Notes: generated by a model not told the origin, from the sequence alone. Shown: positions 22,757 through 34,696, counted from the first letter of the stretch. The stretch: 64,000 nt of DNA from Helicostylum pulchrum (GCA_025677825.1 JAIXMO010000022.1:186001-250000); one strand, 5' to 3'. Made by a program: numbers and translations.

Positions 22757-25700
22757 TTAGTTTCCTCCAATCTTTGCAACTTCACAAATATTACAGATTT
22801 GTCCTTCAAATTCAGGCTTATAAGATGCTTTACAGTAACAACATTCTACCTTGGGCGATCCACGATAAATAGGTACAAAACTTGTTGCACAGACGTCAAA
22901 GGGGTTGTATTGATCATAATCAAATGCAAGTTCATCATGTAATGTACGTTCACAGACAGATTGAATTTTACGTGCCTGAATTATTTTTTTTACCAAAAAA
23001 AGAAAGGTTAAACAAACAAATAAATAAATAAAACAAAAAAATTAAATTTACCTCATCAGCGACTGTTCTAGGTGGTGCAAGTTCAAGTAATCTAGAAGCA
23101 AATTGTGATGCTGTACTAAAATTCTTGGTTCTAAATGCTTGTTTTGTAGCTTGGCGTAATGCTAATTGCATATGTGGTGTTTGTAAATGACAATGTGCGA
23201 AATACGCAGCCAATTCAAGAGCCCGTTTAACATCTTCCGTAGCTTGACCTGTAATTGATCTACGCTTTTGTTCCATAGTGAGACCTAAAAGATACTCACG
23301 ACAAATATCGATCAATTGAACCAACTCATTGGCCTCACCATCATTGGAAGTCACTGTAAACAATACAGAGTGCAAAAGAAGTTTGAAATGTTGAGCAGCA
23401 GCAACAAGTCTACCTGAAGTAAACAAACGATAAGCCTGTTGTAACTGAGTAGTAACAATTGTTTGGAAATTATAAACTGCAACAGGTAAACTGTTACGAG
23501 GAGTAGAGGTTTCAGCGTTACGACGAAGATTGTATTGCACACTAGGTGTATTAGCAATACCAGCAACAGATACATGAGAAGCTTGGTAGATGGCAAGGAA
23601 GTGAGATTTAAGCGGTTCGAATTGAACAATACCCTTTTGACGGTTCAAAATTTGCATGGCGCTATCAAAGGCACCTGCAGCAATATGATCTGTGGCTAAT
23701 CCCGAGCTTTGTGCCCAAACATTGTTTTCACTGACACCTTCAGTTGGTGCAACGAATTCAGCAGTTTCCTTGGCTGCAACATGTCCCATTTCAGCATCCA
23801 ACTCAGCCTTGATATCATCATCATCATCCCATCCACCGTCGCCGTTCAAATCATCCTCATCATCAGGCCCACCACCTAACAAATCATCTGTATCACGAGC
23901 GGATACCTTTGTATGAATACCGAGATCATCACCGTCATCTCCCCAATCACCACCAGCTTCTTCAATATTATCAATTTGATCATCATAATTAAATCCAGCT
24001 CCCTTCAACCCACCAACAGGGTTACCACCTTCTTGTTGTTGCTGCTGTTGTTGAACAAACGCACCTTCAAAGAAACTCTTTGAGACGGTCAATAAAGGCC
24101 AGTTAGTATCTTCCAATTGAGTAATAGGTTTGGGTGTAACGGGTAATTGGTCAGGCATTTCAGGTAATTCGATGTCATCTTCAGTTTTACCAGCAGCAGC
24201 TAAAATAGCTTCAGCTTGTTCGGTCAAACCATGTGTTTTGGCCGTCATGTAAGCTAAAGGTAACTGTCCTACATCCTTTAATAATCGAATACGTTCTTCA
24301 ACATCACCAAGATAAACTGCGTTTTGGAATCGCATTAAAGGATCCTTTTGAAGTTGAGAGATTTCCAACATCTTGCGAAGGTTGGTTTCATTGCCTTGCA
24401 AAACGTACAAGAATGAGAGTTTATCCATTTTCTTAGTTCTTTGGTAACATAATTCGACAATCTTTTTTTTTTATATATATAATTTAGTAAAAAAAAATAA
24501 AAATAAAAATTATGTGTCTTTTTTTCTTACCTTATAATTACCATGACGTAAAGCTTCAGCGCCCAATTTGGTCCAACAATCAGGCTTATTCATAGATTTA
24601 GCAGTTTCAAGCGCAACATCCAAATTACCGCATTCAAGAGCGAGTTCAAAACGAGTCTTATCATCACGTACAAAATGCAAAGCAATCTCGGGGTACCCCT
24701 TCTTTTGAAGATAGGCAATAATCGATTGACCTACTAAATTAGATGTACGAATAATATGAAGTACTTCTTCATACTGCTTCTTGACAAGCGCCAACTTGAA
24801 ACGATACTCTGTGGGGTCAATTACAATCTCGCGTACTTTACCATCACGATCAAGAGCATAAATCTTCTTTCCCTTAATTCTGGTCAAATAAATAGGTTGG
24901 TCCAAAGTACGAACAATACCGTTATCACCTTGAGGCAACGCATATTTAATATGGTTCAAGGTACAGTAGATCAACACACCAGAATCATCCCACGTAGCAC
25001 TCTTGATACGAATAGTTTCATGAATTTGACTAGTTTGTTTTAATTCGTTGGTAACAATTGTAATTGTGTGCTTACTCAAGAGAGCAATCATGGACATATC
25101 GCTAGACCACACAACATATTTAACTGAAGCAACTGCTAATTCAGCTGTAACACGACGTTGTTGAATATCAAAAATAATCACTGAAGTGGGTGTAGCCATC
25201 AAAAGAGAACCAGGTCCAGCAAAGTAGATATCAGTGACTTGACCGGGAGTCTTGAAGGATTTGGTTTCCTTGTTTGCAAGATCACGAATTTGAATCATTT
25301 GGTTCGTCTTGTCAAATACAGCAAAACGGTTACGAGCAATAAAGAGAGCAGCATGGCCTGTACCCTTCATGGACTCATCCGAGGGTTCTTGTAAGGTACC
25401 ACCCAAGTTTTTGGGAAGACGATACAATTCATAGGACCCACCCTCATAAGGTGAAGTCAACAAAACGGCTCTTTCAGCGGGGTTATAAGATAAAGTACGG
25501 GGAGCAACGAACTGAGACCCCAACTTGCGAACAGACATAACTTCTTGATCGGCCGTACTAGGGAAATCATGAATATGTAAAATACTGTTCTTAATATAGT
25601 AGAGTTCATTGTTGTGAACTTGGAAAGCAGGACGCTCACGTTCAAGTTTAAAGACAATTAAACCACTATCATGACCAGCAGCAAATAAGTTGAGTTCAGG

Positions 25701-26949
25701 GTGAGAGGTTAATACCCAGAAACGATCATGGTCTCTTCTAAATGTAGCAACTGCAGTACGCTTAGTTAAATCCCAAACTCGAATTGTCTTATCTTCACTA
25801 TCAGATAAAATAAGGTCTTGACGAGGGTGGAATATAGCGCTGGATACGTTATTATAATGACCGCGACAACTATCAACTTCCCATGCCTTTGTATCTATTT
25901 GTATATGTTAGTACTTTTTTTTTAACGGTACCAAAAAAAAAGTCGTTTTCTCTCTCTGTCTCTCTTTGTTTTCCCCCCTTTCCTATCTCTTTTTTCTCTC
26001 TCGCTATATATTTCGTTTTTTTTTTACCATTCATTCTCCAAAGTTTAACTTGACGATCGTCACCAGCAGAAATAATCAAAGGAAGTGTAGGATGGAAAGA
26101 AGCCCAATTGACACCATGATCATGACCTTCCAAAACATACTTGACCATGACATCGGTAGTTCCAAACATATCACCACCAGGTCCAGGTCTACCCATATCA
26201 TCCATAGTCATGGCAGTAGGTGCTTGAGACTTTTTACGTAAACCTATATTATACAATGTAAGAATGAAGGCATTTTTTTTCCCCTGATTTTTTTTTTAAT
26301 ATTTACCTGTAATATCCCAAACACGTACAGTTTGATCCATTGAAGCAGAAACGATTAAATCAGTCTTTGGGTGGAACTGAGCACACATGACATAATGGTT
26401 ATGACCTGTCAAGATAGCAATACAGGCTCTAGATTGCCAATTCCAAATACGAATCGTTTGATCGTCAGAAGCAGAAATAATCCAAGGTAATTCGTTATGG
26501 AAAAACACAGTACGAACATAATCAAGATGGCCATTTAAAGTAAATAAGCAACGTCTAGTTTTGTAATTCCAAACCTTGATTTTATAATCGTCACCACCAG
26601 AAACGAATAGAGGTTGAGTAGGATGAAAAGAAATACCTCTTACGGGTCCTGAAATACACATATATTTAGTTTGCGCTTCTTTTTTTTTTTCTTGGGGACA
26701 ATATAAACCTTACCATCATGTTCTTCAAAGCGTTCAAGTAAAGTACCCATTCTATAATCCCATAGTTGAATACAACCATTATGTAAAGATGCTAAAATCC
26801 AAGGACGTTTAGGGTGAAAAGCAACACCTTTAACGCGATTGCTTTTAGATTCAAACTATAAATAATAAAAGGGCATCCCGGGTAAGCTTTTTATTCAGAT
26901 GAAAACTATTACAACTATTTTATCGCTTTACCTTTGTAAGCATCTGCAT
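22757..26949 (-). CDS. COP1: coatomer subunit alpha (alpha-COP)
   Basis: A seven- to eight-exon gene starting MQMLTK at 26949 and ending KIGGN at 22757, about 1,200 residues. The N-terminal WD40 propeller is clear ([99 protein letters not shown]). It is followed by the second propeller, the alpha-solenoid ([20 protein letters not shown]) and the C-terminal domain with Cys pairs ([20 protein letters not shown]). A low-complexity acidic linker with a Gln run (QQQQQQQ, near 24030) separates the parts. Alpha-COP coats Golgi-to-ER vesicles and binds dilysine tails, such as the Lys-rich end of the SURF4 protein in this window. The first intron splits the N-terminus after six residues. Confidence 0.97.
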
Positions 26950-27454
26950 TTTTTGTTTAAATATTATTTCCTTCTATTTTAAAAGTCTAGATGCTAAATA
27001 ATAAGTTATTCTATACCACGCGTAAAGTCTTTTTTTCTTATTACCTGTTTAAAAGAAAAAAAAAAGTTTTATCTATACGCTTAGTTAGTTTGGCGTTTTT
27101 TATTTAATATTCTTAAAAAAAAAATGGCTATATATTTACGTATTGAAAGTATGTCAATAGAGAAAGAACTTTTTGTCTTTTTTTGTTTTTTAATTAGAAT
27201 AAAATGAGATGAAATAGAAAGACGAAATATACAATAAAAAAAAAGTAACCGGAGCTAAAATACAAGTGTTCAGCGTGTATTTGGCCAATCACTATTGGTG
27301 TATTTACTTTGAGTGACGTGTCAAGGCATATTCTTTTATTAAGAGCATAAAGTTCATAAAAAGATAGAGTATAGGTATATAAAAAAAAAAAGAAGAGGGG
27401 GGGCATATTAGGTATTATATATGTATATATATTTGTGAGTGTATAGAGGTAACA
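26950..27454. other. intergenic region between alpha-COP start and zinc-knuckle gene
   Basis: About 0.5 kb of AT-rich sequence upstream of alpha-COP with A-runs near 27055 and 27115. No RNA gene or supported coding frame was seen. Confidence 0.5.
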
Positions 27455-27690
27455 TTATTTTAATAAAGGACAGGCGCGTCTTTGATGACCGTACTTTCCA
27501 CACCATATGCTACATACATGTTAGATGTTATATAGTTACATAGAAAAGGTTATACATACCATTGACCTCCTTCCAAATTTAATGGCTTTACTATATGAGA
27601 AGAGCCATCATTTTCATTTAAAGAGGTGATAGAAGGTATTCTTACTACTGTTTTTGTAGTTGTTGTTGTAACGACAACAGTAGGCGACAT
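27455..27690 (-). CDS. CCHC zinc-knuckle microprotein (about 60 residues)
   Basis: Exon 1 runs from the ATG at 27690 (MSPTVVVTTTTTKTVV) to 27560; exon 2 runs from 27509 to TAA at 27457-27455. Joining GTATGT at 27559 to the TAG acceptor at 27510 gives CIWCGKYGHQRRAC, a perfect C-x2-C-x4-H-x4-C zinc knuckle, followed by PLLK and stop. The intron falls inside the codon for the first Cys (TG/C). Without splicing the frame ends in WYV and has no knuckle. The N-terminus is Thr/Val-rich and low in complexity. CCHC knuckles usually bind single-stranded RNA or DNA. No family is recognised; a domesticated fragment of a retroelement Gag is another possibility. The perfect motif across a canonical intron is the evidence. 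Confidence 0.65.
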
Positions 27691-27707
27691 ATAAAAAATA
27701 AAGTAGT

Positions 27708-27711
<4 letters not shown>

Positions 27712-27744
<33 letters not shown>

Positions 27745-27745
27745 A
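27712..27745. repeat. (GA)n microsatellite in the zinc-knuckle leader region
   Basis: An imperfect GA dinucleotide tract just upstream (minus-strand sense, CT) of the ATG at 27690. It probably lies in the promoter or 5' UTR. Confidence 0.8.
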
Positions 27746-27830
27746 GAGAAAGTCAAATTTAAAAGCTGTCAATATAACAGAATTAGTAACAAGTTTGCAT
27801 CCTGCAAATCATGCTCTCGACTCTTAAGAC

Positions 27831-27831
<1 letters not shown>

Positions 27832-27869
<38 letters not shown>
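27832..27869. repeat. A38 homopolymer
   Basis: Thirty-eight consecutive A residues on the plus strand, the longest homopolymer in the window, between the F-box stop (27955) and the zinc-knuckle start (27690). Length may vary between isolates or be affected by sequencing. Confidence 0.85.
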
Positions 27870-27871
<2 letters not shown>

Positions 27872-27954
27872 CCCCTTAAAGAAAACAACATAACATAGTA
27901 GCAGGAAATGTGGCGTTTTTTTATTACTATTGAAGAGCTAGAACATATATACAA

Positions 27955-28791
27955 TTAAGCAAAGCTAGAATAAGAAGGCAGGGGAAGTGATTCTTGCCTC
28001 TGCGGAGAGAAATGTCTTGAATGTTTAGAAGAAGAGGTAGACTGATCATTTTCTCTTTGTCGTTTATTTGAATTAAAGGCAGTTGGTATAGGTGATCCAG
28101 GAATGTTATGATGAGTGTTTATAGTGATTGGTCTACCCGATAAAAATGAAGCAAGTAACTCCAGTTGTCTCATGGTCGTTGCCTCGTTCGACGCATTAGT
28201 ACAAGTAGTAGTCACAATACGAAAGTCATGCAGTCTTTCAAAAGGAGGATCATCTAGTTTCATACAGGCAAATTGATCGTTGAGATTGTGTAACGTCCTT
28301 TGACCTAAATAATTTGAATCAGCCAGTGCTAGTGAATATTCTTCTTCATCATCAAATGCATATTGTCTGAAAGTAATTGGTATCTTGTTATTTTGTTGAA
28401 GTATAGCTAAATTTCCTGCAAAAATAGTAAGGTGATGTACAAGCTTCTTTAGTTCATCGAGGTTGGTTTTGATTTCAATCCGATTCACAGAGTGTGCAAA
28501 TTGATCAAATATCATGAGATAACCTGACCAAGTTAAAGGTAGTTCTATCATTCTTAATTCCAATATACCATAGTGTCTAGTAATACGTGGTATAACCCTT
28601 TGAATAAATTTATCTGTAATACTTTTATCGCCTATTGGAAATAACAAGTTTCCATCATTCCAAACCTCTGGGCTCTTATAAACAAGATCACGTAATCTAG
28701 TATGACTATCTCCAAGCGCAAGTATATCTTTTAGCCCAAGATAGTAAATCAAATTAATAACTATAGAATCTGGTATCTTTAAAATATGCAT
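27955..28791 (-). CDS. F-box protein
   Basis: A single-exon frame of 278 residues. The start is placed at MHILKIPDSIVINLIYYL (28791) because upstream codons are a Phe/Lys homopolymer artefact of T and A runs. Residues 4-45 fit an F-box: IPDSIVINLIYYLGLKDILA followed by LRDLVYKSPEVWNDG, ending on the typical VW. The middle part has Leu-rich strands without clear repeats, and the last 40 residues are Ser/Arg-rich (KRQRENDQSTSSSKHSRHF). F-box proteins recruit targets to SCF ubiquitin ligases through Skp1; the target here is unknown. Confidence 0.75.
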   Translation of the reverse strand: MHILKIPDSIVINLIYYLGLKDILALGDSHTRLRDLVYKSPEVWNDGNLLFPIGDKSITDKFIQRVIPRITRHYGILELRMIELPLTWSGYLMIFDQFAHSVNRIEIKTNLDELKKLVHHLTIFAGNLAILQQNNKIPITFRQYAFDDEEEYSLALADSNYLGQRTLHNLNDQFACMKLDDPPFERLHDFRIVTTTCTNASNEATTMRQLELLASFLSGRPITINTHHNIPGSPIPTAFNSNKRQRENDQSTSSSKHSRHFSPQRQESLPLPSYSSFA

Positions 28792-30714
28792 CTTTTTGTT
28801 TCTTTTTTTTTTTTTTTTTTTTAGATAAAAAAACTGAAAAAAGGGGAAAATAACAAAAAAGAAAATACTGAAAAAAGATATAAAAAAAAACAAGATGTTG
28901 GTGTTACAGTGTGCATTTCAAACAAAATAACCGTTTCCACAGTCACCAGGAAAACAATAACAGAAATAGATTCCCCCGAAAATAGTTAACCGATAGTTCT
29001 TGTACTTTTTTACTTTCGGGAATAACCTACCTTTGTAAAAAAGGTTCCCTTTTTTTTTTTACGCCTCTGCTTACTTTTTGTTGCAAAAAAAAATTAAATA
29101 AAAAAAAATGAGTCTAGAAAAATGCTTGTACTCACATGATTTTAAGCTTTTTATTTTTGGGGGGAGGGAAAATCCGTCTTTTTTAACCTTTCAAGTCATT
29201 TATGCACTTTGTAATTATAACCGAAATAGACCATGCTTATAATACAATGTAGAACTACATCAAATGGAGTGCTTATTTATTGTTTATACAGCGCATAATT
29301 ATTGCGAACGGAAGCTAATCCGCCTTTCAATTTATATTTAAATCACCGTGATTCCATAAGCTGTTATTATTGACATGTCTTTTTTGGATTGTGTCAGTTC
29401 GCCTATCGATTAAATAAGATATTCTGGAATCAAGATTTATTTTAGAGCGGGAGATCTTTCTGTAGACTTACTACTCGCTATTAAATCATGTATTTACTTT
29501 TTTTTTTAATTCGCATTTGTACAATATAAATACTACTAAAATAAAGATCAAAACTCGAAGAAGAAAAAAAAAATGGGGAGAACATTAAAGAACTATCCTA
29601 TCTTATTTAGATGCCAAAGAAATATAAACAAACCAGAAAAGTCTAGAAAGAAATTTAGACAAACGAATCAGATGAATTATATCGATAACATCACTCTTCC
29701 CAAAGGAAAAAAAAACCAAAACAAATTATGATCCAACACCTGTATAAGAGATACTCCTTACAATATAGTGTAGAAAACAGTTTGTTTTGATCCTTTATTA
29801 TGTCACTTAAAATATAAACAATTGCTCTTTTATTTCGCTATTTGGTATGTTTAACTCGGAACCCTACTTAAAAAAGAAGAAATGATGATGCACCCGAAGA
29901 AAATCTAGTAACAAGAGCATCTTGTGTAAATATTACAAAATCAGCCGACGTGTATTGCTTGTTTTGGTCCCGTTTCTTTTTTCAAAGTATAATAATTTTA
30001 CATTTATTAATTTTATATAAAGAAACTCTTTCTCTCTTTTGTTTAAAATGAAATCAATGCATAATATTTTGTTTAGCTGACCTGGTATTATACCCGTATT
30101 AAACCATTTGTGCGAGCAGAAAAACTTATTTCAAAACTTTTATCGTGTAACCACCGGAACACTCTTGAATAAACATACCGAAACTACAATTCGTGGGAAC
30201 TGTTAAAAACTCTTCTTAATGACACAACAAGCACTGACCAGTTTTGTGAATCCAATAGTAACTTCGAAAAAACTGCAGTGCCTGGTGGCTTAATTTCAAG
30301 CAAATTTTTATACGAGAGTTTCAACTCTCAGATTATAATAGTTATACATATTATGAAATACGATAGCGGGTGGAAGGAATCCACCCTTATACCGAACAGT
30401 GGATAATTACAGCTAAAGAAAAGAAAAAAGCTCATTGAGATATCAGACTTTTAAACATCGCTCACACAAGAAATTGTCGATTGCGGTTATAAAAAAAAAT
30501 GGTTGTCGGTTAACGGGATATAAGTGAAATTCCTTTTGTGATATAATTGTAGAAGGGGAGTTCTTGTTACACGTACTATTTACACGTTCAGGCAAAAAAT
30601 GTGTAATGAGACATTTTTGGTTTGACATAAATACAAAAAAAAGAAAGATATATTCAAAACGTAGGAACGTAATACATTTGAAAAAAGGTATTCATTTTGT
30701 TTAGTCTTTATGTT
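28792..30714. other. 1.9-kb gene-poor region
   Basis: No coding frame with recognisable content was found. The stretch is AT-rich with short homopolymers and includes a small minus-strand frame at 30628-30443 that looks fortuitous. It lies between the F-box gene and the broken transposase and may include further decayed repeat sequence. No tRNA T-loop signature was seen on either strand. Confidence 0.5.
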
Positions 30715-31541
30715 TTTTTTTTATACAGATTCTTTAGCTTTGAAAAGCATTCTTCAACAGGATTTAAAAAAGGGGAATAAGGCGGAAGAAACTTAATTTT
30801 ATGCTTATTTTTTGAGCTAACCAGTCTCGCAAACCAGGATTGTAGTGAATTCTGACATTATCCATAACAAAGTAGTAAGGACCAGCATTTCTTTTCTTTC
30901 TAATTTTTCAGCTAACTGTTGCATAAAAATAAATCATACGCGCAACAAACAACATTTAGAAAGACAGTGCTCATACAATACTTATCTAATAAATACAATG
31001 AGCTTTTTAACTATTACCATCTACGATCTTTATTTGACATGATTCAACACCAAAAAAAGAAAACGCAAATAGTATAGTAATATTTGTAGCCCTTTTACTC
31101 TTTGTTTTAACAACTTCACGTTCATCGGCATTTTCCCTATCTCTACCTTTGATCATGTTAATATGGAAGCCATCTTCGTCGATAAAAATACGGTTTTTAT
31201 TATAAAGAATTCCTTCTGGTTGAAGGCTTAACACAATTTTATTTTTAAAGAGTAGTAACATCGCCTCTTTTTCCTTCGATTGGCATTGCTCTTTTTAACG
31301 TAATCCTTTCATATTTAAGGAATCTACTAAGAGTAGAAATACCAATGCTTTTAATATCTTTAAAGTGACCTTCAATTTTTTTTCGTAGTTCAAATAAAGT
31401 AATAGTATTATCTTCATCAATTGTTTGGATAATGAATTTTTTATGTTTATCTTTTATTAAAGATTTTAAGCCTCCATCCAAAGGCTGATATTCAATCGTT
31501 CCACTTTGTTCATGTCTTTTAGCTATTAATAAATGGGACAA
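30705..31541 (-). pseudogene. broken Tc1/mariner-type (DDE) transposase
   Basis: Pieces of one transposase appear in order on the minus strand in different frames. A winged-helix-like segment (ITLFELRKKIEGHFKDIKS, 31541-31245) comes first, then the first catalytic Asp region (RIFIDEDGFHINM), then the second (PYYFVMDNVRIHYNPGLRDW, about 30890-30830). After one more frame change comes NPVEECFSKLKNL with the catalytic Glu. The spacing fits a DD34E-like triad. At least three frame breaks separate the pieces, and the N-terminal DNA-binding part is incomplete, so the copy is dead. No terminal inverted repeats could be defined by eye. Confidence 0.85.
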
Positions 31542-32635
31542 GTGATTTTTTTCACTGCCGAAATTAGCAGTTATAATAAATAATGTTTTTTTTTTTTCAA
31601 GAAGCAGAAAGCGAGAAAAATATAAAACAGCAAGCAGTTTTCGATATTTGATATTAAAGAAAATATCCTAAAGACTACCTTTTACTAAGTGACTTTGGTA
31701 AAAGAACCATTTCTTGACGTTTAATCGTACAAAGAAAACACCTTATTTCGATCAATGTAAAAATGACCTTTTTTTAGAAGTAATACCTTAAAAACACGCG
31801 TTTTCAAGAAGATAATGGATGAAAAATGATAGATTATGACACTATAATTAGTTATTGATCACCCAAGTTATTGTACAAAAAATATACTATGTATCTTTTT
31901 TTGCAAGAGCTTAAACATTAAAATCATTTTTAAATTCTATTGAAATTTTTACTGTTATAAATTAAAACAGTACAGAGCTATTCGTTAGAATATCACATAA
32001 CAATGCATTTCAAAACTGCTTGCTTCGATAGGCAGGACTAAAAAGTACCTTTATGTTCACTTTATACTGCCTCCCTTTTTCAATCTTTCATCACTTATCA
32101 ACCATCTGTATTTAATCACGTTTCCTAGTTAATTTTCTAAAGATTCACTGCTGATACACTCTCTATTCAATCCTTAATTACTTTTCAACATTTATTTCAT
32201 TGCCCTCTATCTCTATCAGTTCGACTATTATCCCCCCCCCCTTTTTTTTTATTGGCGACGTCGAATTGATAGTACACTTTTAAAAGACTATACACTCGTA
32301 CATAAATAAAAAAAACGGAAGTTTTTTTTTAATTGGTTACAAGTATCAACGCAAAATCTCAATATGATAAACCTCAATCTTACCTCGAGATAGACATACA
32401 TGTTGGATATATTAAAACAAGCTAACAAGCAACACCTGAACGGCTTATTTTAAACTGTACGCTTTACATGTTCTAACTTTTGTTTCATAACTTGCTTTGT
32501 GTGCCTGATTGAAAAGTAACCAATAGCACATGTAATTTAACACTTGACAACATTCCCACTTGGTACAAAATTCCCTCAAGTTGGATTAAAAATATCCCAT
32601 TCTTTTTTCTTTCTTCCTTTTTGTAAAAAAAAAAA
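31542..32635. other. gene-free stretch containing a dispersed repeat copy
   Basis: Between the transposase relic and the Yippee-like gene there is no supported coding frame. Its middle part (about 31870-32300) matches another region of the window and is listed separately. The last 330 bp should include the promoter of the Yippee-like gene. Confidence 0.5.
31870..32300 (+). repeat. dispersed repeat, copy A
   Basis: Aligned by eye to 54275-54765 in the same orientation. Shared landmarks in order are GTATCTTTTT then GCA(A/C)GAGCT(T/C)AAACATT, TAC(A/G)GAGCT(A/G)TT, AGAATA(T/C)CACATAA, CTTT(C)ATCA(C/T)TT(A/T)TCAACCA, TTTAATCAC(G/A)TTTCCT and CTCTATCAGTT-like sequence. Roughly 400 bp are homologous with many substitutions and small indels. 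No protein is encoded. The copy lies next to the dead transposase and may be part of an old element. Confidence 0.8.
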
Positions 32636-33035
32636 ATGGTTAAACGACACTCAAACTACTTGGACCAATGCACAACATTTTTCTCATGTACTACATGCCA
32701 TGCCCACCTCTTAAACCAACAAGACATTGTATCCAGAGCATTTCAAGGCAAAGTAAGTTACCCTCACAAAAAAAACTCTTTTTTTGCTTGTGTTTAAAAA
32801 TAAAACAAAGGACGGACCTGCGTTTCTAGCGGCCAAAGTAGAAAACATGTCTATCGGCGCACCTGAAGACCGCATGCTGATGACGGGCGTGCACACGGTC
32901 GCCGACATCTCCTGCCACATCTGCAACTCGCGCATCGGCTGGATCTACCTTCGCGCACCCGACCCCACACAACAATATAAAGTAGGAAAATGTATTATTG
33001 AAAAACAAAAAGTAATAAAAGAAAAAAATTTATAA
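32636..33035 (+). CDS. MOH1: Yippee-like zinc-binding protein (YPEL/Moh1)
   Basis: Two exons (32636-32752, 32811-33035) encode 113 residues, typical of the family (about 110-140). The protein reads MVKRHSNYLDQCTTFFSC then CTTCHAHLLNQQDIVSRAF, and exon 2 has MLMTGVHTVADISCHICNS and IGWIYLRAPDPTQQYKVGKC. Two CxxC pairs (C-TT-C and C-HI-C) form the Yippee zinc site. The first should act in folding of the domain with the second as in CRBN-like beta-tent folds. The middle of exon 2 is markedly GC-rich against the AT-rich surroundings. The stop TAA (33033-33035) lies within the last codons of the convergent glycerol kinase gene, with six bases shared. Confidence 0.93.
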
Positions 33036-34696
33036 ATTATCCTCCACATCGTCTGTCCAATGAAGCGAACTTTCCACCGCCTTTTTCCACACACCATACC
33101 TCTCTTCTCTTTCCTGTTCTGTCAACTTGGGTGTAAACGTCGTAATATCCTTTTCATTCACTGCATCCAACTCATGCACCGATTTCCACACACCTACTGC
33201 GAGCCCTGCTGCAATCGCGGTACCAAACGCAGTCGTCTCTCGCATCGACGGTCTGTGTACAGTAATCCCCAATAAATCCGCTTCAATCTGCATCGCAATA
33301 TTCGAGTTGGAAACTCCACCGTCTACCTTGAGCACTTTCAATGGTGTGCCTGCATCTTGGTTCATACTATCCAGAATCGCTCGTGACTGAAACGACATGG
33401 ACTCCAGTGTTGCACGCGCCAGGTGATGCTTATTTGTATAACTGGTGAGACCAATCATCGTACCTCGTGCATCATCACGCCAGTACGGTGCAAACAATCC
33501 TGAAAACGCTGTAACAAAATACACTCCACCTGTATCAGCAACATGCTCCGCTATAACCAAAATATTTTAATATACACGCATAATCTCTCTTTTTTTTTTT
33601 AGCTTGTTCTTCTTACCCAAGTCACTCACTTCCTCCATGGTCTTTATCAATCTTAAATTATCACGTAACCAACGCAGCGAAGATCCAGCTACAGCCATGG
33701 ACCCCTCCAACGCATAAACCGCCGGCTCGTCTTTCCCCAACTTGAACGCCACGGTTGTAATTAACCCATGCGACGAAACTACCGGTTTCGTTCCTGTGTT
33801 AAACAACATGAACGCACCAGTACCAAACGTACATTTAGCCTCACCCTCCGCAAAGCATTTTTGACCTAACAGAGCCGCTTGTTGGTCACCTAAACACCCT
33901 GCAATCGGAATCCCGTCCAAGGAAATCCCCAACTTGACCTCGCCATACACTTCTGACGACGAACACAACTTTGGTAACCCCGATTTAGGAATCTCAAAAA
34001 ATTTTAACAGCTGGTCGTCCCATTGTAACGTCTTCAAGTTCATGAGTAAAGTACGACTTGCGTTTGTGACGTCTGTGACATGCGCAACTCCACCTGAGAG
34101 TTTATAAATCAACCAACTATCCACCGTTCCAAAGCACGCGTTATTTTCCTTTACTGCTTCCTTCACTTGTTCATCGTTGTCCAGCATCCACTTAATCTTG
34201 ACTGCTGTAAAGTACGAAGCTAAATCGAGCCCCGCCAGTTCCTTTACAATATGCGCATCGTCTCGTTTATTCAACTTGTGCACCAACTCATCTGTTCTTA
34301 CATCGCTCCACACAATCGTGTTACGAAGGGGTTCTCCTGTCTTCTTGTTCCACGCTACCGCTGACTCTCGTTGGTTTGTGACGCCAATACCTTTGATATC
34401 CTTTACGTCGTATCCCATCAACTCAAATCGATGGATCGTCTTGTCTATGCACTCCAACACCGTGTTTAAAATATCCAGCGGGTCGTGCTCTAACCATCTA
34501 ATTTTTTATATATATATATATATATTAAGCACGTAGAAGTTTACTACTGCATATAGCTTATTACTTACCCTAGTTGGGGATTAGATTGTGGTAACTCTAC
34601 TTGATGAAACGTGACTAGGTTCCCTTCGTTATCAAAGATTAAAAATCTTGAAGACGTAGTACCTTGGTCTACTGCTCCAATAAACTGTTTCGACAT
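33030..34696 (-). CDS. GUT1: glycerol kinase
   Basis: Three exons (34696-about 34570, about 34500-33617, about 33553-33030) give about 510 residues, normal for GlpK/Gut1. FGGY-kinase motifs are intact: FIGAVDQGTTSSRFLIFD (phosphate-1), GVTNQRESAVAW, RNTIVWSDVRTDEL, ACFGTVDSWLIYKL, GIPIAGCLGDQQAAL, KCTFGTGAFML, and after the last intron VYFVTAFSGLFAPYWRDDARG and VLKVDGGVSNSNIAMQ. The enzyme phosphorylates glycerol to glycerol 3-phosphate with ATP, feeding glycolysis and lipid synthesis. The monoglyceride lipase gene at 38.3 kb could supply glycerol, but this link is only inferred. It overlaps the Yippee-like gene at the stop codons. Confidence 0.96.

Noticed and set aside
30417..30450. Short match AGCTCA(T/C)TGAGATA between 30430 and 53025
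   Set aside because: The similarity covers only about 20 bp and does not extend, so it is not counted as part of the dispersed repeat.
28918..30700. Search for tRNA, snRNA or snoRNA genes
   Set aside because: No T-loop, box C/D or snRNA core sequence could be recognised by eye on either strand.
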